64,000 bases of DNA from Clostridia bacterium (lineage in GTDB: Bacteria; Bacillota; Clostridia; Oscillospirales; QAKW01), in assembly GCA_017464525.1 (NCBI GenBank), contig JAFTZM010000033.1, forward strand, positions 186,001 to 250,000, read 5' to 3'. The first letter of the stretch is position 1. Every line of letters begins with the position of its first letter. The notes under the pieces are model-generated. The model worked only from the letters and a program-made list of their open reading frames with translations, did no database searches and had not been told where the DNA came from. A program made the translations under genes and the position numbers. Shown one piece after another: positions 35,049 through 44,911 of this stretch.

Positions 35049-35603
35049 TTATTTTCTTAAAATTTCATCTATTTCTTTGGCAGCACGAACAACATCGTCG
35101 TTCACTACCCTGAAATCATACTGGTCTGCCCGGGCAAGTTCTTCCTTTGCTTGGGCAATACGTGCGGCCACGACTTCGGAAACCTCTGTTCCACGGCCGA
35201 TCAAGCGCTTTTCCAATTCCTCGATAGTAGGCGGTAAAATAAAGATGGAAAGGGCATCTGCGCATCTGGCTTTAACCTGCCGTGCGCCGCAGGGCTCAAT
35301 CTCCAAAACGATATCGTGACCCTTCATGCGCTGATCTTCCACATAATCGGCAGGGGTACCGTAATAGTTATCACAATAAGTGGTGTACTCCAGCATCTCT
35401 CCGCGGGCGATCTTTCTTTCAAACTCTTCTTTGGAAATGAAAAAGTATTGAATGCCGTCGGTCTCACCGGGTCTTGGACCACGGGTGGTAGCAGAGACGG
35501 AATACTTCAATTGCGGATTCATTTTAAAAACCTCTGCAAGCACTGTTCCCTTCCCGGCGCCGCTGGGCCCGGATACAATAATCAATCTGCCTTTATTCGC
35601 CAT
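35049..35603 (-). CDS. gmk: Guanylate kinase
   Basis: GMP to GDP. 184 aa with [13 protein letters not shown] (P-loop), [17 protein letters not shown] and [14 protein letters not shown] choose ATG 35603: GAGGAGG lies about 9 bases upstream, whereas the in-frame ATGs at 35612 and 35624 sit on or before that site, inside remA. Confidence 0.96.
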   Translation of the reverse strand: MANKGRLIIVSGPSGAGKGTVLAEVFKMNPQLKYSVSATTRGPRPGETDGIQYFFISKEEFERKIARGEMLEYTTYCDNYYGTPADYVEDQRMKGHDIVLEIEPCGARQVKARCADALSIFILPPTIEELEKRLIGRGTEVSEVVAARIAQAKEELARADQYDFRVVNDDVVRAAKEIDEILRK

Positions 35604-35859
35604 CTTCTTCATCCTCCTCGTCATAACTGTCGGTCAACCGGTTGGCCACGGTTTCAGGCTGCAGAGGAGAGAGGATCACATGATCACTGTCTGTGATAAT
35701 GACCGCACGGGTTCTCCGTCCATAGGTGGCATCTACCAAAACAGAACTTTCCTTTGCTTCAAGGATGATTCGTTTGATCGGCGCACTGTCCGGGCTCACA
35801 ATAGCAATGATTCGGGATGAATTGATCATATTGCCGAATCCGATATTGATTAACTTCAT
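35593..35859 (-). CDS. remA: RemA family regulator (DUF370)
   Basis: 88 aa. RemA is a ring-forming DNA-binding protein that activates biofilm and osmoprotection genes in Bacillus. The conserved [18 protein letters not shown] and [16 protein letters not shown] segments are present, followed by an acidic C-terminal tail. It overlaps the start of gmk by 11 bases. In Clostridia its targets are unknown. Confidence 0.93.
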   Translation of the reverse strand: MKLINIGFGNMINSSRIIAIVSPDSAPIKRIILEAKESSVLVDATYGRRTRAVIITDSDHVILSPLQPETVANRLTDSYDEEDEEDGE

Positions 35860-35868
35860 GCCGCCCTC

Positions 35869-36753
35869 CTACTCTACATTCTGGATCTGCTCACGGATCT
35901 TTTCGATACAGGATTTCACATCTACAACAATTTTGGTGATCTCGATGCTGTTACACTTAGAACCGATCGTGTTGATCTCACGGTTCATTTCCTGAACGAG
36001 AAAATCCAATTTTTTACCAATAGGTCCTCCCTGCTTCAGCCAACTTTCAAACTGAGAAAGGTGGCTGCGTAAACGAACGGTTTCTTCATCCACCGCAACC
36101 TTATCGGCAAAGATGGCAACCTCTGTGAGAAGGCGGGACTCATCCACATTCCGATCCTCCAGGATCTCACGGAGCTTTTCCTCCAAACGCTGGCGGTAGG
36201 TATCCACCGAAGCAGGAGCAAGCTCTTCCACTCTTTCCACCGACGAGGCGATAAATCTTAAATTGTCCAGAAGATCGGCTTTGAGCTTTGCACCCTCCGC
36301 CTCTCGCATTGCAAGAAAGGCATCAAGGGCCTGATCCACCCCGGCAAGCACTGCTGCGGTAACTTCTTCATCGGAAACATCCGGTTGAGTGATCATCAGT
36401 ACATCCGGAAGGGTAAGCAACCGAGAAGCTGCAAGATCATTATGGACATCGAAGTTATTTTTTAACTGCTCGGCAGCATCTAAATAAGCCCGTACCAGAT
36501 TTTGATCGATCTTAGCAGTCAGTTCAGTCTCTTCGGCGCTTTTTTCGGTGTGGAAATAAATATCCACCTTTCCTCTCGAGACTGCTTCTGCAACCCTTTT
36601 TTTAATGGGCTCTTCCAAAAAAGCATAATCCTTGTAAATCCGTGCGGAAAAATCAAAGAAACGGTGATTGACCGATTTGATATCAATGGTAAAATCCAAC
36701 CCACCGAAGGATCCGGTTCCACGGCCGAAGCCGGTCATGCTCTTAACCGTCAT
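35869..36753 (-). CDS. YicC/YloC family endoribonuclease
   Basis: 294 aa. N-terminal YicC-like domain starting MTVKSMTGFGRG and a C-terminal DUF1732 domain (GGPIGKKLDFLVQEMNREINTIGSK). The family has been described as an endoribonuclease. First gene of the 23-gene minus-strand run; a SigA promoter lies upstream. Confidence 0.93.
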   Translation of the reverse strand: MTVKSMTGFGRGTGSFGGLDFTIDIKSVNHRFFDFSARIYKDYAFLEEPIKKRVAEAVSRGKVDIYFHTEKSAEETELTAKIDQNLVRAYLDAAEQLKNNFDVHNDLAASRLLTLPDVLMITQPDVSDEEVTAAVLAGVDQALDAFLAMREAEGAKLKADLLDNLRFIASSVERVEELAPASVDTYRQRLEEKLREILEDRNVDESRLLTEVAIFADKVAVDEETVRLRSHLSQFESWLKQGGPIGKKLDFLVQEMNREINTIGSKCNSIEITKIVVDVKSCIEKIREQIQNVE

Positions 36754-36785
36754 TTATCTATACCTCACTATTATTTTATTATAAT

Positions 36786-36813
36786 ATAATACCACAAAAA
36801 CAGTTTTTGTCAA
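36786..36813 (-). promoter_or_regulatory. SigA promoter of the yicC-to-recN run
   Basis: On the minus strand, TTGACA (36813-36808), 16-bp spacer, TATTAT (36791-36786), about 30 bases before the yicC ATG. Confidence 0.65.
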
Positions 36814-36822
36814 TATATATAC

Positions 36823-36856
36823 AAATAAAACAAACCCACCGAGGGCTCGGTGGGTT
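36823..36856 (-). terminator. Terminator after the gerQ-like gene
   Basis: Minus-strand stem CCCACCGAG with CTCGGTGGG (within 36856-36833) followed by TTTGTTTT. Confidence 0.85.
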
Positions 36857-36861
36857 AAAAT

Positions 36862-37188
36862 TCAGACTCTGCGTTTGGGAACTTTGCCTGCGGGAAGCAC
36901 GCCGGATCCGGCAAATGTAACAAATTTGATGGAATAGAGATCACAAACAATATAGTTTCCGCTACGGGGCTCAAACAATACAACAAAGCTGACTCCTACA
37001 TCGTATAAGATTCCCTCTTTTTGCACTATATTCTCAGTTCCGATCAAAAAATCGATAATACAGTATTGGCCTTCGTTGTTGCGCAGGACCTGCTGCCAGG
37101 ACCCGGGATAAGCGGGAGATTGATTAAAATCGGAGTCATTGTTTTCAGATGGACGAAAAAAGTTGCCGTTATTGTTCAATTCTGCCAT
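36862..37188 (-). CDS. gerQ: GerQ-like spore coat protein
   Basis: 108 aa. The C-terminal 70 residues follow the GerQ pattern: a short helix (WQQVLRNNEGQ), beta strands, the DVGVSFVVLFEPRSGNY stretch and the typical ending DLYSIKFVTF. An Asn-rich N-terminus of about 30 residues precedes it; Bacillus GerQ has a longer one. GerQ is needed to keep the cortex lytic enzyme CwlJ in the coat and is crosslinked by Tgl. A cwlJ-type gene lies 17 bases upstream, as in Bacillus, which strengthens the call. Homology was judged by eye. Confidence 0.65.
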   Translation of the reverse strand: MAELNNNGNFFRPSENNDSDFNQSPAYPGSWQQVLRNNEGQYCIIDFLIGTENIVQKEGILYDVGVSFVVLFEPRSGNYIVCDLYSIKFVTFAGSGVLPAGKVPKRRV

Positions 37189-37205
37189 ATAAGCACCTCT
37201 CGAAA

Positions 37206-37646
37206 TTATGTAAACTCATATAAATCTGTGGGATTATAAAAGCAATGCGCCTGGTATTTCCCAATATAATACCCCACATCTGACGGAAATGTTTGACGAC
37301 AGTTTGCGTTAAATGGGTTATAAAACCAAAGAGAATCTCCTAATCCGGGTAATCGATTACCGGCAATTGCCCAATCTGCGATAGCGAAATGCTCCTCGGT
37401 CGGATTCATGTTGTAGATATTCTGCGGATTGTACCGTCCGTTTTCAACAGTACTGGCGCAAGCAAACTGGCCGGGCTGCATGATAATATCCCGGATGCTC
37501 CCCTGACCGACACGGGCATATTCCCCCACCGGATAATGAACCCGGTTCATCACCACACTGGCAACAGCTTTCATGCCAATATCCCCTTCACCACCGGCCT
37601 CACATTGGATCAAACGCGCCAGTAACTCACGCTCAGAATAAGCCAT
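37206..37646 (-). CDS. cwlJ: Cell wall hydrolase, CwlJ/SleB catalytic domain (Hydrolase_2)
   Basis: 146 aa, catalytic domain only, with no signal peptide and no peptidoglycan-binding domain, as in CwlJ. The catalytic Glu is in LIQCEAGGEGDIGMKAVASV; VVMNRV, QPGQFACAS and LWFYNP are conserved. It degrades muramic-delta-lactam cortex during germination, using the substrate mark made by CwlD. ATG 37646 has GAGGTGG just upstream; the earlier in-frame start at 37664 overlaps that site. Confidence 0.9.
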   Translation of the reverse strand: MAYSERELLARLIQCEAGGEGDIGMKAVASVVMNRVHYPVGEYARVGQGSIRDIIMQPGQFACASTVENGRYNPQNIYNMNPTEEHFAIADWAIAGNRLPGLGDSLWFYNPFNANCRQTFPSDVGYYIGKYQAHCFYNPTDLYEFT

Positions 37647-37695
37647 AAACACCACCTCACTCAATTCAATTTATGTTAATTCATCCTGAAATATG

Positions 37696-37726
37696 AAAAA
37701 AGACGCCCGAAATTCGGACGTCTTTT
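37696..37726 (-). terminator. Terminator after uvrA
   Basis: Near-perfect hairpin (AAAGACGTCCGAA / TTCGGGCGTCTTT, one G-U) followed by six T on the minus strand. Confidence 0.88.
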
Positions 37727-37738
37727 GGGAAAGCAAAA

Positions 37739-40567
37739 TTACTTTACACCTGATTTTTTCAAATAAATGCCTGTATAGCTTTTTTCGCAGGCTGCAACCT
37801 CCTCCGGTGTACCGGTCGCAACAACGGTTCCACCGTTATCACCGCCTTCAGGGCCGAGATCGATCAGGTAATCTGCCGTTTTGATCATGTCAAGATTGTG
37901 CTCGATCACCACCACCGTATTTCCAGTGTCGACCAGGCGCTGCAGCACGGTGATCAGCATTTGAACATCTGCTGTATGCAGACCGGTAGTCGGTTCATCC
38001 AGGATATAGATGGTTTGGCCGGTGGGGCGTTTAGAAAGCTCTGTGGCCAGCTTGACTCGCTGAGCCTCACCGCCAGAGAGAGTTGTAGAAGGCTGCCCGA
38101 TCTTCACATAGGAAAGCCCCACATCATACAGCGTTTGCAGCTTCCGGCGGATCTTGGCATGATTCTCAAAGAAATTCAGCCCTTCCTCTACCGTCATATC
38201 CAATACATCGGCAATAGATTTATCTTTATACTTCACCTCCAGAGTCTCACGGTTATACCGCTTTCCTTTGCAGACCTCACAAGGGATATAAACATCCGGA
38301 AGAAAGTGCATTTCGATCTTGATGATGCCATCGCCCTGGCAGGCTTCGCACCGACCGCCCCGAACGTTAAAGGAAAAGCGGCTGGAGCCATAGCCCCTTG
38401 CCTTTGCACCGTTTGTTGAAGCGAAGAGATCCCGAATATCGGTAAAAACCGAGGTATAGGTTGCCGGATTGGAGCGGGGAGTTCTGCCGATAGGAGACTG
38501 ATCGATATCGATCACCTTATCCAGGTGCATCATCCCCTTGATCTCTTTTGCCTTTCCCGGGAAAGATTTTGCGCCGTTCAACTCATGTGCCAAAGTCTTA
38601 TAAATTACAGAATTGACCAGAGAAGATTTTCCGGAACCGGAAACACCGGTCACGCAAGTGAAGGTGCCCAAGGGAATTTTGACGTCGATCTTTTTCAGAT
38701 TGTTCTCCTCTGCGCCGATGACTTCAAGGAAGCTTCCGTTTCCTTCCCGGCGTTTCTCTGGAATTTCAATGGTCTTTTTTCCACTGAGATATTGACCGGT
38801 CAAGGAGGATTCGCAATCCATGATCTCCTGCGGGGTTCCGGTGCAAACAACCTCACCGCCGTGAATTCCTGCACCGGGGCCGATATCAACAATATAATCG
38901 GCCGCGCGCATAGTATCCTCATCGTGCTCTACCACAATAAGAGTGTTCCCAAGATCACGAAGGCGCTGAAGTGTGGTGATCAGTTTATCATTATCCCGCT
39001 GATGCAATCCTATAGAGGGTTCATCTAAAATATACAGCACTCCCATCAGGGAGGACCCGATCTGCGTGGCCAAACGAATGCGCTGGCTTTCGCCGCCGGA
39101 AAGGGTTCCGGCACTGCGGGAAAGCGTCAGATATTCCAGGCCAACGCTGCGCAAAAAGGTCAGTCGTTCGATGATCTCCTTCAATACCCGCTGAGCAATC
39201 ATTTGGTCTTTTTCCGACAACTCAAGACTTTCAAAAAAATCCACCGCAGCGGTAACAGAGAGATCTGTAACCTCTGCAATGTTCTTTTCACCAACGGTGA
39301 CCCCCAAAATATCCTTTTTAAGGCGTTTTCCCCGGCAAGACAGGCATGGACAATCGCTCATGACATTTTCGATCTCGCGACGAATAAATTCGCTGTTCGT
39401 TTCCTTAAAACGACGTTCAAGATTCGGCACGACCCCTTCAAAAGAAGTGCTGTATGCCACAGATCCAAAGGAAGAGTTGCGCTGCATATCCAACTTTTCC
39501 CCATTATTGCCGAACAAAAGGATATTCTGCTGCTCTTTTGTAAGATCCTGAAAGGGGGTGTTCAATGAAAAGCCGTATTTCTCGCTTAAGGCACGAAAAT
39601 ACATTTTCGCAATGTTATCTCCGCTGGAAAGATACCAGCCGCTGGCCCGGATCGCCCCTTCGTTGATGGACAAATGCGGTTTTGGCACGACTAACGCAGG
39701 ATCCACCTTCATCAGGAAACCGAGGCCATCGCAATCCGGGCAGGCACCGTAGGGATTATTGAAAGAAAACATCCGAGGCGAAAGCTCTTCCATAGAAAAA
39801 CCGTGCTCCGGACAGGTGAAGTTCTGGGAAAAAAGGATCTCTTCCTCCCCCTCCGGTGCTACGATGACAAGGCCGTCTGCTTGATGCAGCGCGGTTTCCA
39901 GAGAATCTGTTAAACGCTGCTGAATTCCATCCTTCATAATCAGGCGGTCAACAACGATCTCAATGGAATGCTTGATATTTTTTTCCAGCTTGATCTCCTC
40001 GGTCAGCTCATATAAGCTGCCGTCTATCCGCACACGGACAAATCCGCTGCGTTTGGCATCCTCCAGCAGTTTCTGATGCTCACCCTTTCTCCCACGTACA
40101 ACCGGTGCAAGAATGGTCATTTTGGTTCTTTCAGGCAATTCACAAACGCGATCTACGATCTGATCCACCGTTTGCTGGGTAATCTCCCGCCCGCAGACCG
40201 GGCAATGAGGTTTGCCGATCCGGGCAAAAAGCAGCCGCAAATAGTCATATATTTCCGTGACAGTGCCTACTGTTGAGCGAGGGTTTTTGGAGGTGGTTTT
40301 CTGGTCGATAGAGATAGCAGGAGAAAGCCCAGAAATATTATCGACATCGGGCTTATTCATCTGCCCCAAAAACATTCTTGCATAGGAGGACAGACTTTCC
40401 ACATAGCGCCGCCGCCCCTCTGCATATATGGTATCAAAGGCCAGGGAGGTCTTCCCGGAGCCGGAAAGACCGGTAAAAACTACCAATTTATCCCTTGGGA
40501 TGGTCAGATCAATATTTTTAAGATTATTTTCCCTGGCTCCCTTGATTTTAATAAAATCTTTTTCCAT
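37739..40567 (-). CDS. uvrA: Excinuclease ABC subunit A
   Basis: Damage sensor of nucleotide excision repair. 942 aa. Two ABC ATPase modules with Walker [13 protein letters not shown] and [12 protein letters not shown] and signature motifs [13 protein letters not shown] and [13 protein letters not shown]; zinc modules CPEHG...CPDCDGLG and CEACQGDG...CEVCKG. Separated from uvrB by one base. Confidence 0.98.
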   Translation of the reverse strand: MEKDFIKIKGARENNLKNIDLTIPRDKLVVFTGLSGSGKTSLAFDTIYAEGRRRYVESLSSYARMFLGQMNKPDVDNISGLSPAISIDQKTTSKNPRSTVGTVTEIYDYLRLLFARIGKPHCPVCGREITQQTVDQIVDRVCELPERTKMTILAPVVRGRKGEHQKLLEDAKRSGFVRVRIDGSLYELTEEIKLEKNIKHSIEIVVDRLIMKDGIQQRLTDSLETALHQADGLVIVAPEGEEEILFSQNFTCPEHGFSMEELSPRMFSFNNPYGACPDCDGLGFLMKVDPALVVPKPHLSINEGAIRASGWYLSSGDNIAKMYFRALSEKYGFSLNTPFQDLTKEQQNILLFGNNGEKLDMQRNSSFGSVAYSTSFEGVVPNLERRFKETNSEFIRREIENVMSDCPCLSCRGKRLKKDILGVTVGEKNIAEVTDLSVTAAVDFFESLELSEKDQMIAQRVLKEIIERLTFLRSVGLEYLTLSRSAGTLSGGESQRIRLATQIGSSLMGVLYILDEPSIGLHQRDNDKLITTLQRLRDLGNTLIVVEHDEDTMRAADYIVDIGPGAGIHGGEVVCTGTPQEIMDCESSLTGQYLSGKKTIEIPEKRREGNGSFLEVIGAEENNLKKIDVKIPLGTFTCVTGVSGSGKSSLVNSVIYKTLAHELNGAKSFPGKAKEIKGMMHLDKVIDIDQSPIGRTPRSNPATYTSVFTDIRDLFASTNGAKARGYGSSRFSFNVRGGRCEACQGDGIIKIEMHFLPDVYIPCEVCKGKRYNRETLEVKYKDKSIADVLDMTVEEGLNFFENHAKIRRKLQTLYDVGLSYVKIGQPSTTLSGGEAQRVKLATELSKRPTGQTIYILDEPTTGLHTADVQMLITVLQRLVDTGNTVVVIEHNLDMIKTADYLIDLGPEGGDNGGTVVATGTPEEVAACEKSYTGIYLKKSGVK

Positions 40568-40568
40568 A

Positions 40569-42530
40569 CTATTCTTCCCCTTTCAAAGCCGCAATTTTAT
40601 CACGCAGCATTGCCGCATATTCGAATTCCAGCATTTTTGCGGCCTCCTTCATCTGTTTTTCCAAATCACGGATCATCGCCTGCTTTTCGTCCTGCGAGAA
40701 TTTCAACTTACGGCGAGAAGGCGTAGTAGGCATGGCGCCGATATCCAGGATCTCACGCACGTCCTTTTTGATGGTAGTCGGCACGATTCCATTTGCCTCA
40801 TTGCATTCTTTTTGCAGGGTACGGCGGCGCTCTGTTTCACGAATCGCCCGTTCCATGGACGCTGTAACCTGATCGGCATACATGATCACCCGGCCTTCAG
40901 CATTTCTTGCAGCCCGACCGATCGTCTGGATCAAAGAGGTCTCACTACGCAAAAAGCCTTCCTTATCCGCATCCAGGATCGCCACCAAAGAAACCTCCGG
41001 AATATCAAGGCCTTCCCGAAGCAAATTAATGCCAACCAACACATCGAATACACCCAAACGTAGATCGCGTACGATCTCCATTCGCTCCACCGTCTTTACG
41101 TCATAGTGCAAGTATTTTACCTTTACACCCATTCCTTCCAGATACTCGGTGAGATCCTCAGCCATCCGTTTGGTAAGCGTGGTAACAAGAACCCTGGATC
41201 CCTCCTCCACACACCGGTTGATCTCCGCAAGCAGGTCATCCATCTGACCTTCCACAGGGCGAACCGAAATTTCAGGATCCAATAGACCGGTGGGCCGGAT
41301 GATCTGCTCTGCCACCTGGCTGCTTCGCTCCAATTCATAGGCAGCAGGGGTAGCACTCACATATATGACCTGATCCAACCGATCGGTAAACTCCTGAAAA
41401 TTCAAAGGACGGTTATCAAAAGCAGAGGGCAATCGAAATCCGTAATTTACCAGCATCTCTTTTCTGGAACGATCCCCCCCGTACATTCCCCGTACCTGAG
41501 GTAGAGTAACATGAGACTCATCCACGATCAGCAAAAAATCATCCCCAAAAAAATCCAGCAGAGTCGCCGGGGGGCTGCCGGGAGCACGTCCACTCAAAAC
41601 ACGGGAATAATTCTCGATCCCGGTGCAAAAGCCGATCTCTCGCAGCATTTCAAGATCATAACGGGTACGCTGCTCGATCCGCTGAGCTTCCAGCAGTTTT
41701 CCGTTAGAGGTAAAATAATCGATTCTTTCCTGCAGTTCCCGTTCGATCTCTTTTAATGCAAGCTCTCTTTTTTCTTCCCCGATCACATAGTGAGATGCGG
41801 GATAGATGGCCACATGGGTAAGATCACGCTTTAATTCACCGGTCATGTTATCGATCTCGGAAATTCGGTCGATCTCATCACCGAAGAATTCGATCCGAAT
41901 GACCGTGTCGGTAGATGCAGCCGGAAAAACCTCCAGAACATCTCCCCGAACACGGAATTTATTACGGGTAAAATCAAAGTCATTCCGCTCATACTGAACA
42001 CTTACCAGATGCTCGATCACTTCGTCCCGATCCTTGATCATACCGGGCCGCAAGGATAATACCAGATTCTTATATTCATCAGGATCACCCAATCCATAAA
42101 TGCAAGATACAGAAGAGACTACAATGGTATCTTTCCGTTCCAGCAATGAGAAGGTTGCACTATGACGCAGCTTATCGATCTCGTCGTTAATGGAGCTGTC
42201 TTTTTCTATATAAGTGTCTGAGGACGGAATGTAGGCCTCCGGTTGGTAGTAGTCGTAGTAGGACACAAAATATTCAACTGCATTGTTGGGAAAAAACTCC
42301 CTGAATTCGGAGCAAAGCTGGGCCGCCAAAGTTTTATTATGAGCCAAAACTAAGGTAGGTTTATTGACATTTGCAATAATATTCGCCATTGTAAAGGTTT
42401 TACCGGATCCCGTAACGCCCAGCAAAACCTGCTCCTTCTCGCCGCTTTTGATGCCGTCTGAAAGTTTTTTTATTGCCTCGGGCTGATCACCCGTAGGCTT
42501 ATATTGAGATACTAATTCAAAATGATCCAT
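40569..42530 (-). CDS. uvrB: Excinuclease ABC subunit B
   Basis: 653 aa. Helicase-like damage verifier: [14 protein letters not shown] (Walker A), the beta-hairpin [26 protein letters not shown] (Walker B), QTIGRAARN (motif VI) and a C-terminal UVR motif. AAAGGAAA precedes the ATG. No SOS-type LexA box (GAAC-N4-GTTC) is apparent upstream. Confidence 0.98.
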   Translation of the reverse strand: MDHFELVSQYKPTGDQPEAIKKLSDGIKSGEKEQVLLGVTGSGKTFTMANIIANVNKPTLVLAHNKTLAAQLCSEFREFFPNNAVEYFVSYYDYYQPEAYIPSSDTYIEKDSSINDEIDKLRHSATFSLLERKDTIVVSSVSCIYGLGDPDEYKNLVLSLRPGMIKDRDEVIEHLVSVQYERNDFDFTRNKFRVRGDVLEVFPAASTDTVIRIEFFGDEIDRISEIDNMTGELKRDLTHVAIYPASHYVIGEEKRELALKEIERELQERIDYFTSNGKLLEAQRIEQRTRYDLEMLREIGFCTGIENYSRVLSGRAPGSPPATLLDFFGDDFLLIVDESHVTLPQVRGMYGGDRSRKEMLVNYGFRLPSAFDNRPLNFQEFTDRLDQVIYVSATPAAYELERSSQVAEQIIRPTGLLDPEISVRPVEGQMDDLLAEINRCVEEGSRVLVTTLTKRMAEDLTEYLEGMGVKVKYLHYDVKTVERMEIVRDLRLGVFDVLVGINLLREGLDIPEVSLVAILDADKEGFLRSETSLIQTIGRAARNAEGRVIMYADQVTASMERAIRETERRRTLQKECNEANGIVPTTIKKDVREILDIGAMPTTPSRRKLKFSQDEKQAMIRDLEKQMKEAAKMLEFEYAAMLRDKIAALKGEE

Positions 42531-42622
42531 TTATTTTCCTTTCCGAAAACAAGCCATATGAATTAGTATAACACATATTTTTCAAAAAAGAAAGACATAA
42601 GAACAGTATTTCTTTAAAGTTA

Positions 42623-42651
42623 TTGTAAAACTTACAAAAGCATAGTATAAT
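42623..42651 (+). promoter_or_regulatory. SigA promoter of the ECF-like sigma gene
   Basis: TTGTAA 42623-42628, 17-bp spacer, TATAAT 42646-42651, about 37 bases before the ATG at 42688. Confidence 0.65.
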
Positions 42652-42687
42652 ATTGACAGAATCCAACAAAAAAGAGAGGATCCTGTT

Positions 42688-43236
42688 ATGAAGGATAACC
42701 CTGAGTGGGACTATGATTATTTTCTTGCGCAACAGGTTTTGACCGGTGATCAGGATGCTTGGGGGATGCTATATGTAAAAGCTTATCAAAGAGTTCATAA
42801 TTATGTAAACTCGATTTGTATTCGGGAATACATAAGATATCTGGATCCAGGTGATATTGTTGATATAGCTTTTGAAAAATGCTATTTAAAGCTGGGAACC
42901 TTTGAGGGACGCAGTCTGTTCTCCACATGGGTTGGCGGGTTTTGCAGGCGTATTCTACGAAACGAATACCGACGCCATTTTGTGCAAAGTAAATATATGC
43001 TAGAAATACAAAACCGTTATATGGCCGAAGTTTCCGGCTATAATCCCGAGGCAATACTGATCAGAAAAGAGCAATGCTATTTGGCTTTCTGCTCTCTTGA
43101 TGCGACCCGGCAAAGCATTCTCACCAAGGAAGTGATCGAGAAAAAGAAACCCAATTTAGCCAATTCCAAGGTCACGGAGGCGTTGAATATTTTGCGAGTT
43201 CGGTTCTGCTCACTATACAGCCAATGGGATGCATAA
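42688..43236 (+). CDS. ECF-like RNA polymerase sigma factor with degenerate region 4
   Basis: 182 aa. Residues 10-90 match sigma region 2: LTGDQDAWGMLYVKAYQRV, then DIVDIAFEKCYLKL and STWVGGFCRRILRNEYRRH (regions 2.2-2.4). The C-terminal part should be region 4 and starts normally (SLDATRQSILTKEVI), but the helix-turn-helix is shortened: the usual SxxEIAxxLGxSxGTVKSR stretch is reduced to PNLANSKVTEALNILRVRF. There is no adjacent anti-sigma gene, and the gene is monocistronic with its own SigA promoter and a hairpin after the stop. It may be an active divergent sigma factor, a sigma decoy or a relic. Overall frame quality is good. Confidence 0.65.
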   Translation: MKDNPEWDYDYFLAQQVLTGDQDAWGMLYVKAYQRVHNYVNSICIREYIRYLDPGDIVDIAFEKCYLKLGTFEGRSLFSTWVGGFCRRILRNEYRRHFVQSKYMLEIQNRYMAEVSGYNPEAILIRKEQCYLAFCSLDATRQSILTKEVIEKKKPNLANSKVTEALNILRVRFCSLYSQWDA

Positions 43237-43237
43237 C

Positions 43238-43264
43238 AAAAAGAGCAGAGCCGAAGCTCTGCTC
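43238..43264 (-). terminator. Terminator of the GH27 gene with a UUCG tetraloop
   Basis: Minus-strand stem GAGCAGAGC / GCTCTGCTC closed by TTCG, then five T. It also lies just after the sigma-like gene on the plus strand, where the tail is poor. Confidence 0.85.
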
Positions 43265-43270
43265 ATGGGA

Positions 43271-44410
43271 TTATTGAACCTTTACCCGGAAAAGCTTGCA
43301 GCAATGGGGCTCCAATCTCTTTACCAGGATCGTATCATTATCCGGCTTGAATTCTTCTCCGCTCCAAAGATCCTGCACGGTAATATCCAGCCGGGTATCG
43401 GCATCCAGACCGATCATATCCAGAGTCACAAACATATGCCCGGATCTTTTATCGGAAAAATTAAAAAATCCAAGAGCAACATCCCCATTTTCCAGAACCT
43501 TTGCATAGATGGGTTTTTCCGCAGATAGGCTTTGGGAATCAACGCCGCACAGCAGGAAGGGGCGGCGGAGATCCGCATCCTGATTAATAGCGAGCACGTC
43601 TTTATTTCCCAGGATCTTCATGGTATTTTCATCCATCTCACGTATATCGCAGCCAATCATCAAGGGAGAGCCCATCAGCGCCCAGAAGGAAAAGTGTGAC
43701 ACATATTCATCAAAAGAGCATCCGTCCAATGCGCAAAAGCCCTTTCCGTTCATACCTACGATGAGCATATCAAGATCTGTAAAACAATTGATATAATTCA
43801 CCGCATCCACATCGATGGCTTGCATAGCAAGGCTTTTGATGTGGTTCCAGGAGTCCTTGATATCCCCCGTGAGCCGCCACATATTGGCACCGGTGGTATC
43901 GATCCATTTATGGGTCTCATCATGTCCCCAGGAGCAGGCAGAAAACAGAATATCTCTGCCGGAATTTTTCAAGGCTAATGCCATTTTACGGTAAAGATCC
44001 GGCCCGGTTACGGATTTGGAGCGATAGCAATAATCGTATTTCAAAAAATCCACACCCCATTCCGCAAAGGTTTTTGCATCCTGATATTCATGGCGGAAGC
44101 TGCCGGGATATCCGGCACAAGTCAGAGCGCCGGCGCAGGAATAAATGCCGAATTTTAAGCCCTTGGCGTGAACATAATCCGCCACATATTTCATGCCGTG
44201 AGGAAATTTTTCTTTATCGGGAACCAGGCAGCCATTTTCATCCCGCACCTTTTCCGACCAACAATCGTCGATCACCAGATAATCGTAGCCAACATCTCTC
44301 AACCCGCTGGAGACCAGCGTATCAGCGATCTCAATAATTAGTTGCTCATTGATCTCATCGCCAAATGTATTCCAGGTATTATAACCCAAAGGCGCCTTAT
44401 AAACCACCAT
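43271..44410 (-). CDS. Alpha-galactosidase, glycoside hydrolase family 27
   Basis: 379 aa, no signal peptide, so presumably cytoplasmic. GH27 motifs: PLGYNTWNTFG at the N-terminus, YLVIDDCWSE, HAKGLKFGIYSCAG, the nucleophile Asp in DFLKYDYC, and the acid/base Asp in FTDLDMLIVGM; a C-terminal beta domain ends near residue 375. It hydrolyses alpha-1,6-galactosides such as melibiose or raffinose breakdown products (family knowledge; real substrate not shown). GGAGGG lies before the ATG. It stands alone with no transporter or regulator beside it. Confidence 0.9.
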   Translation of the reverse strand: MVVYKAPLGYNTWNTFGDEINEQLIIEIADTLVSSGLRDVGYDYLVIDDCWSEKVRDENGCLVPDKEKFPHGMKYVADYVHAKGLKFGIYSCAGALTCAGYPGSFRHEYQDAKTFAEWGVDFLKYDYCYRSKSVTGPDLYRKMALALKNSGRDILFSACSWGHDETHKWIDTTGANMWRLTGDIKDSWNHIKSLAMQAIDVDAVNYINCFTDLDMLIVGMNGKGFCALDGCSFDEYVSHFSFWALMGSPLMIGCDIREMDENTMKILGNKDVLAINQDADLRRPFLLCGVDSQSLSAEKPIYAKVLENGDVALGFFNFSDKRSGHMFVTLDMIGLDADTRLDITVQDLWSGEEFKPDNDTILVKRLEPHCCKLFRVKVQ

Positions 44411-44438
44411 TTTCCGTCCCTCCGAAGCTTTTTTCTAT

Positions 44439-44467
44439 AGAATAACACTTTTTATGTAAAGCTGCAA
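44439..44467 (-). promoter_or_regulatory. SigA promoter of the GH27 gene
   Basis: On the minus strand, TTGCAG (44467-44462), 17-bp spacer, TATTCT (44444-44439). No catabolite (cre) site was recognised. Confidence 0.5.
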
Positions 44468-44511
44468 CAAATAATGTGCTTAAAATTATTATTTTTTTGT
44501 CATGAAAAAAC

Positions 44512-44539
44512 TTGACTTTTAAAATATTTATAGTATAAT
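44512..44539 (+). promoter_or_regulatory. SigA promoter of rpsF-ssb-rpsR
   Basis: TTGACT 44512-44517, 16-bp spacer, TATAAT 44534-44539. Confidence 0.75.
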
Positions 44540-44551
44540 TATAGGGTCCTT

Positions 44552-44570
44552 GCTCATTGGATAAATGAGC
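44552..44570 (+). promoter_or_regulatory. Hairpin in the rpsF leader
   Basis: 7-bp stem GCTCATT (44552-44558) with AATGAGC (44564-44570). rpsF leaders in many bacteria bind S6:S18; I could not confirm the specific bulged motif here. Confidence 0.35.
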
Positions 44571-44596
44571 CAAAAGTCCATAAGGAGGTGTAAATC

Positions 44597-44896
44597 ATGG
44601 CTGAAGGAAATCGCAAGTATGAAACTATTTTCATCACCCGGCCTAATTTAACAGAGGAGGATTTTACCGCTCTTGTTGAGAAGTTCAAGGAGCTGATCGC
44701 AAAGCACGGTACTGTTGAATCTGTTGATGACTGGGGCGTCAAGAAGCTTGCCTATCCCATCGACTTCGTCACTGAAGGTCATTATGTGCTGATCAACTTT
44801 GAAGCACCCGTAACCTTCCCCGCCGAGCTCGAAAGAATTTACGGCATTACTGACGGCATTCTTCGTTCCATCGTTGTGAACAAAGAAGAAAAGTAA
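44597..44896 (+). CDS. rpsF: 30S ribosomal protein S6
   Basis: 99 aa. Opens with KYETIFITRPNLTEEDF; VDDWGVKKLAYPID and FPAELERIYGITDGILRSIVV are family conserved. AAGGAGG precedes the ATG. First gene of the conserved rpsF-ssb-rpsR operon. Confidence 0.97.
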   Translation: MAEGNRKYETIFITRPNLTEEDFTALVEKFKELIAKHGTVESVDDWGVKKLAYPIDFVTEGHYVLINFEAPVTFPAELERIYGITDGILRSIVVNKEEK

Positions 44897-44911
44897 GGAA
44901 AGGATTCTGCT

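Noticed and set aside
42531-42687. SOS (LexA) box before uvrB or the sigma-like gene
   Set aside because: No GAAC-N4-GTTC match found by eye.
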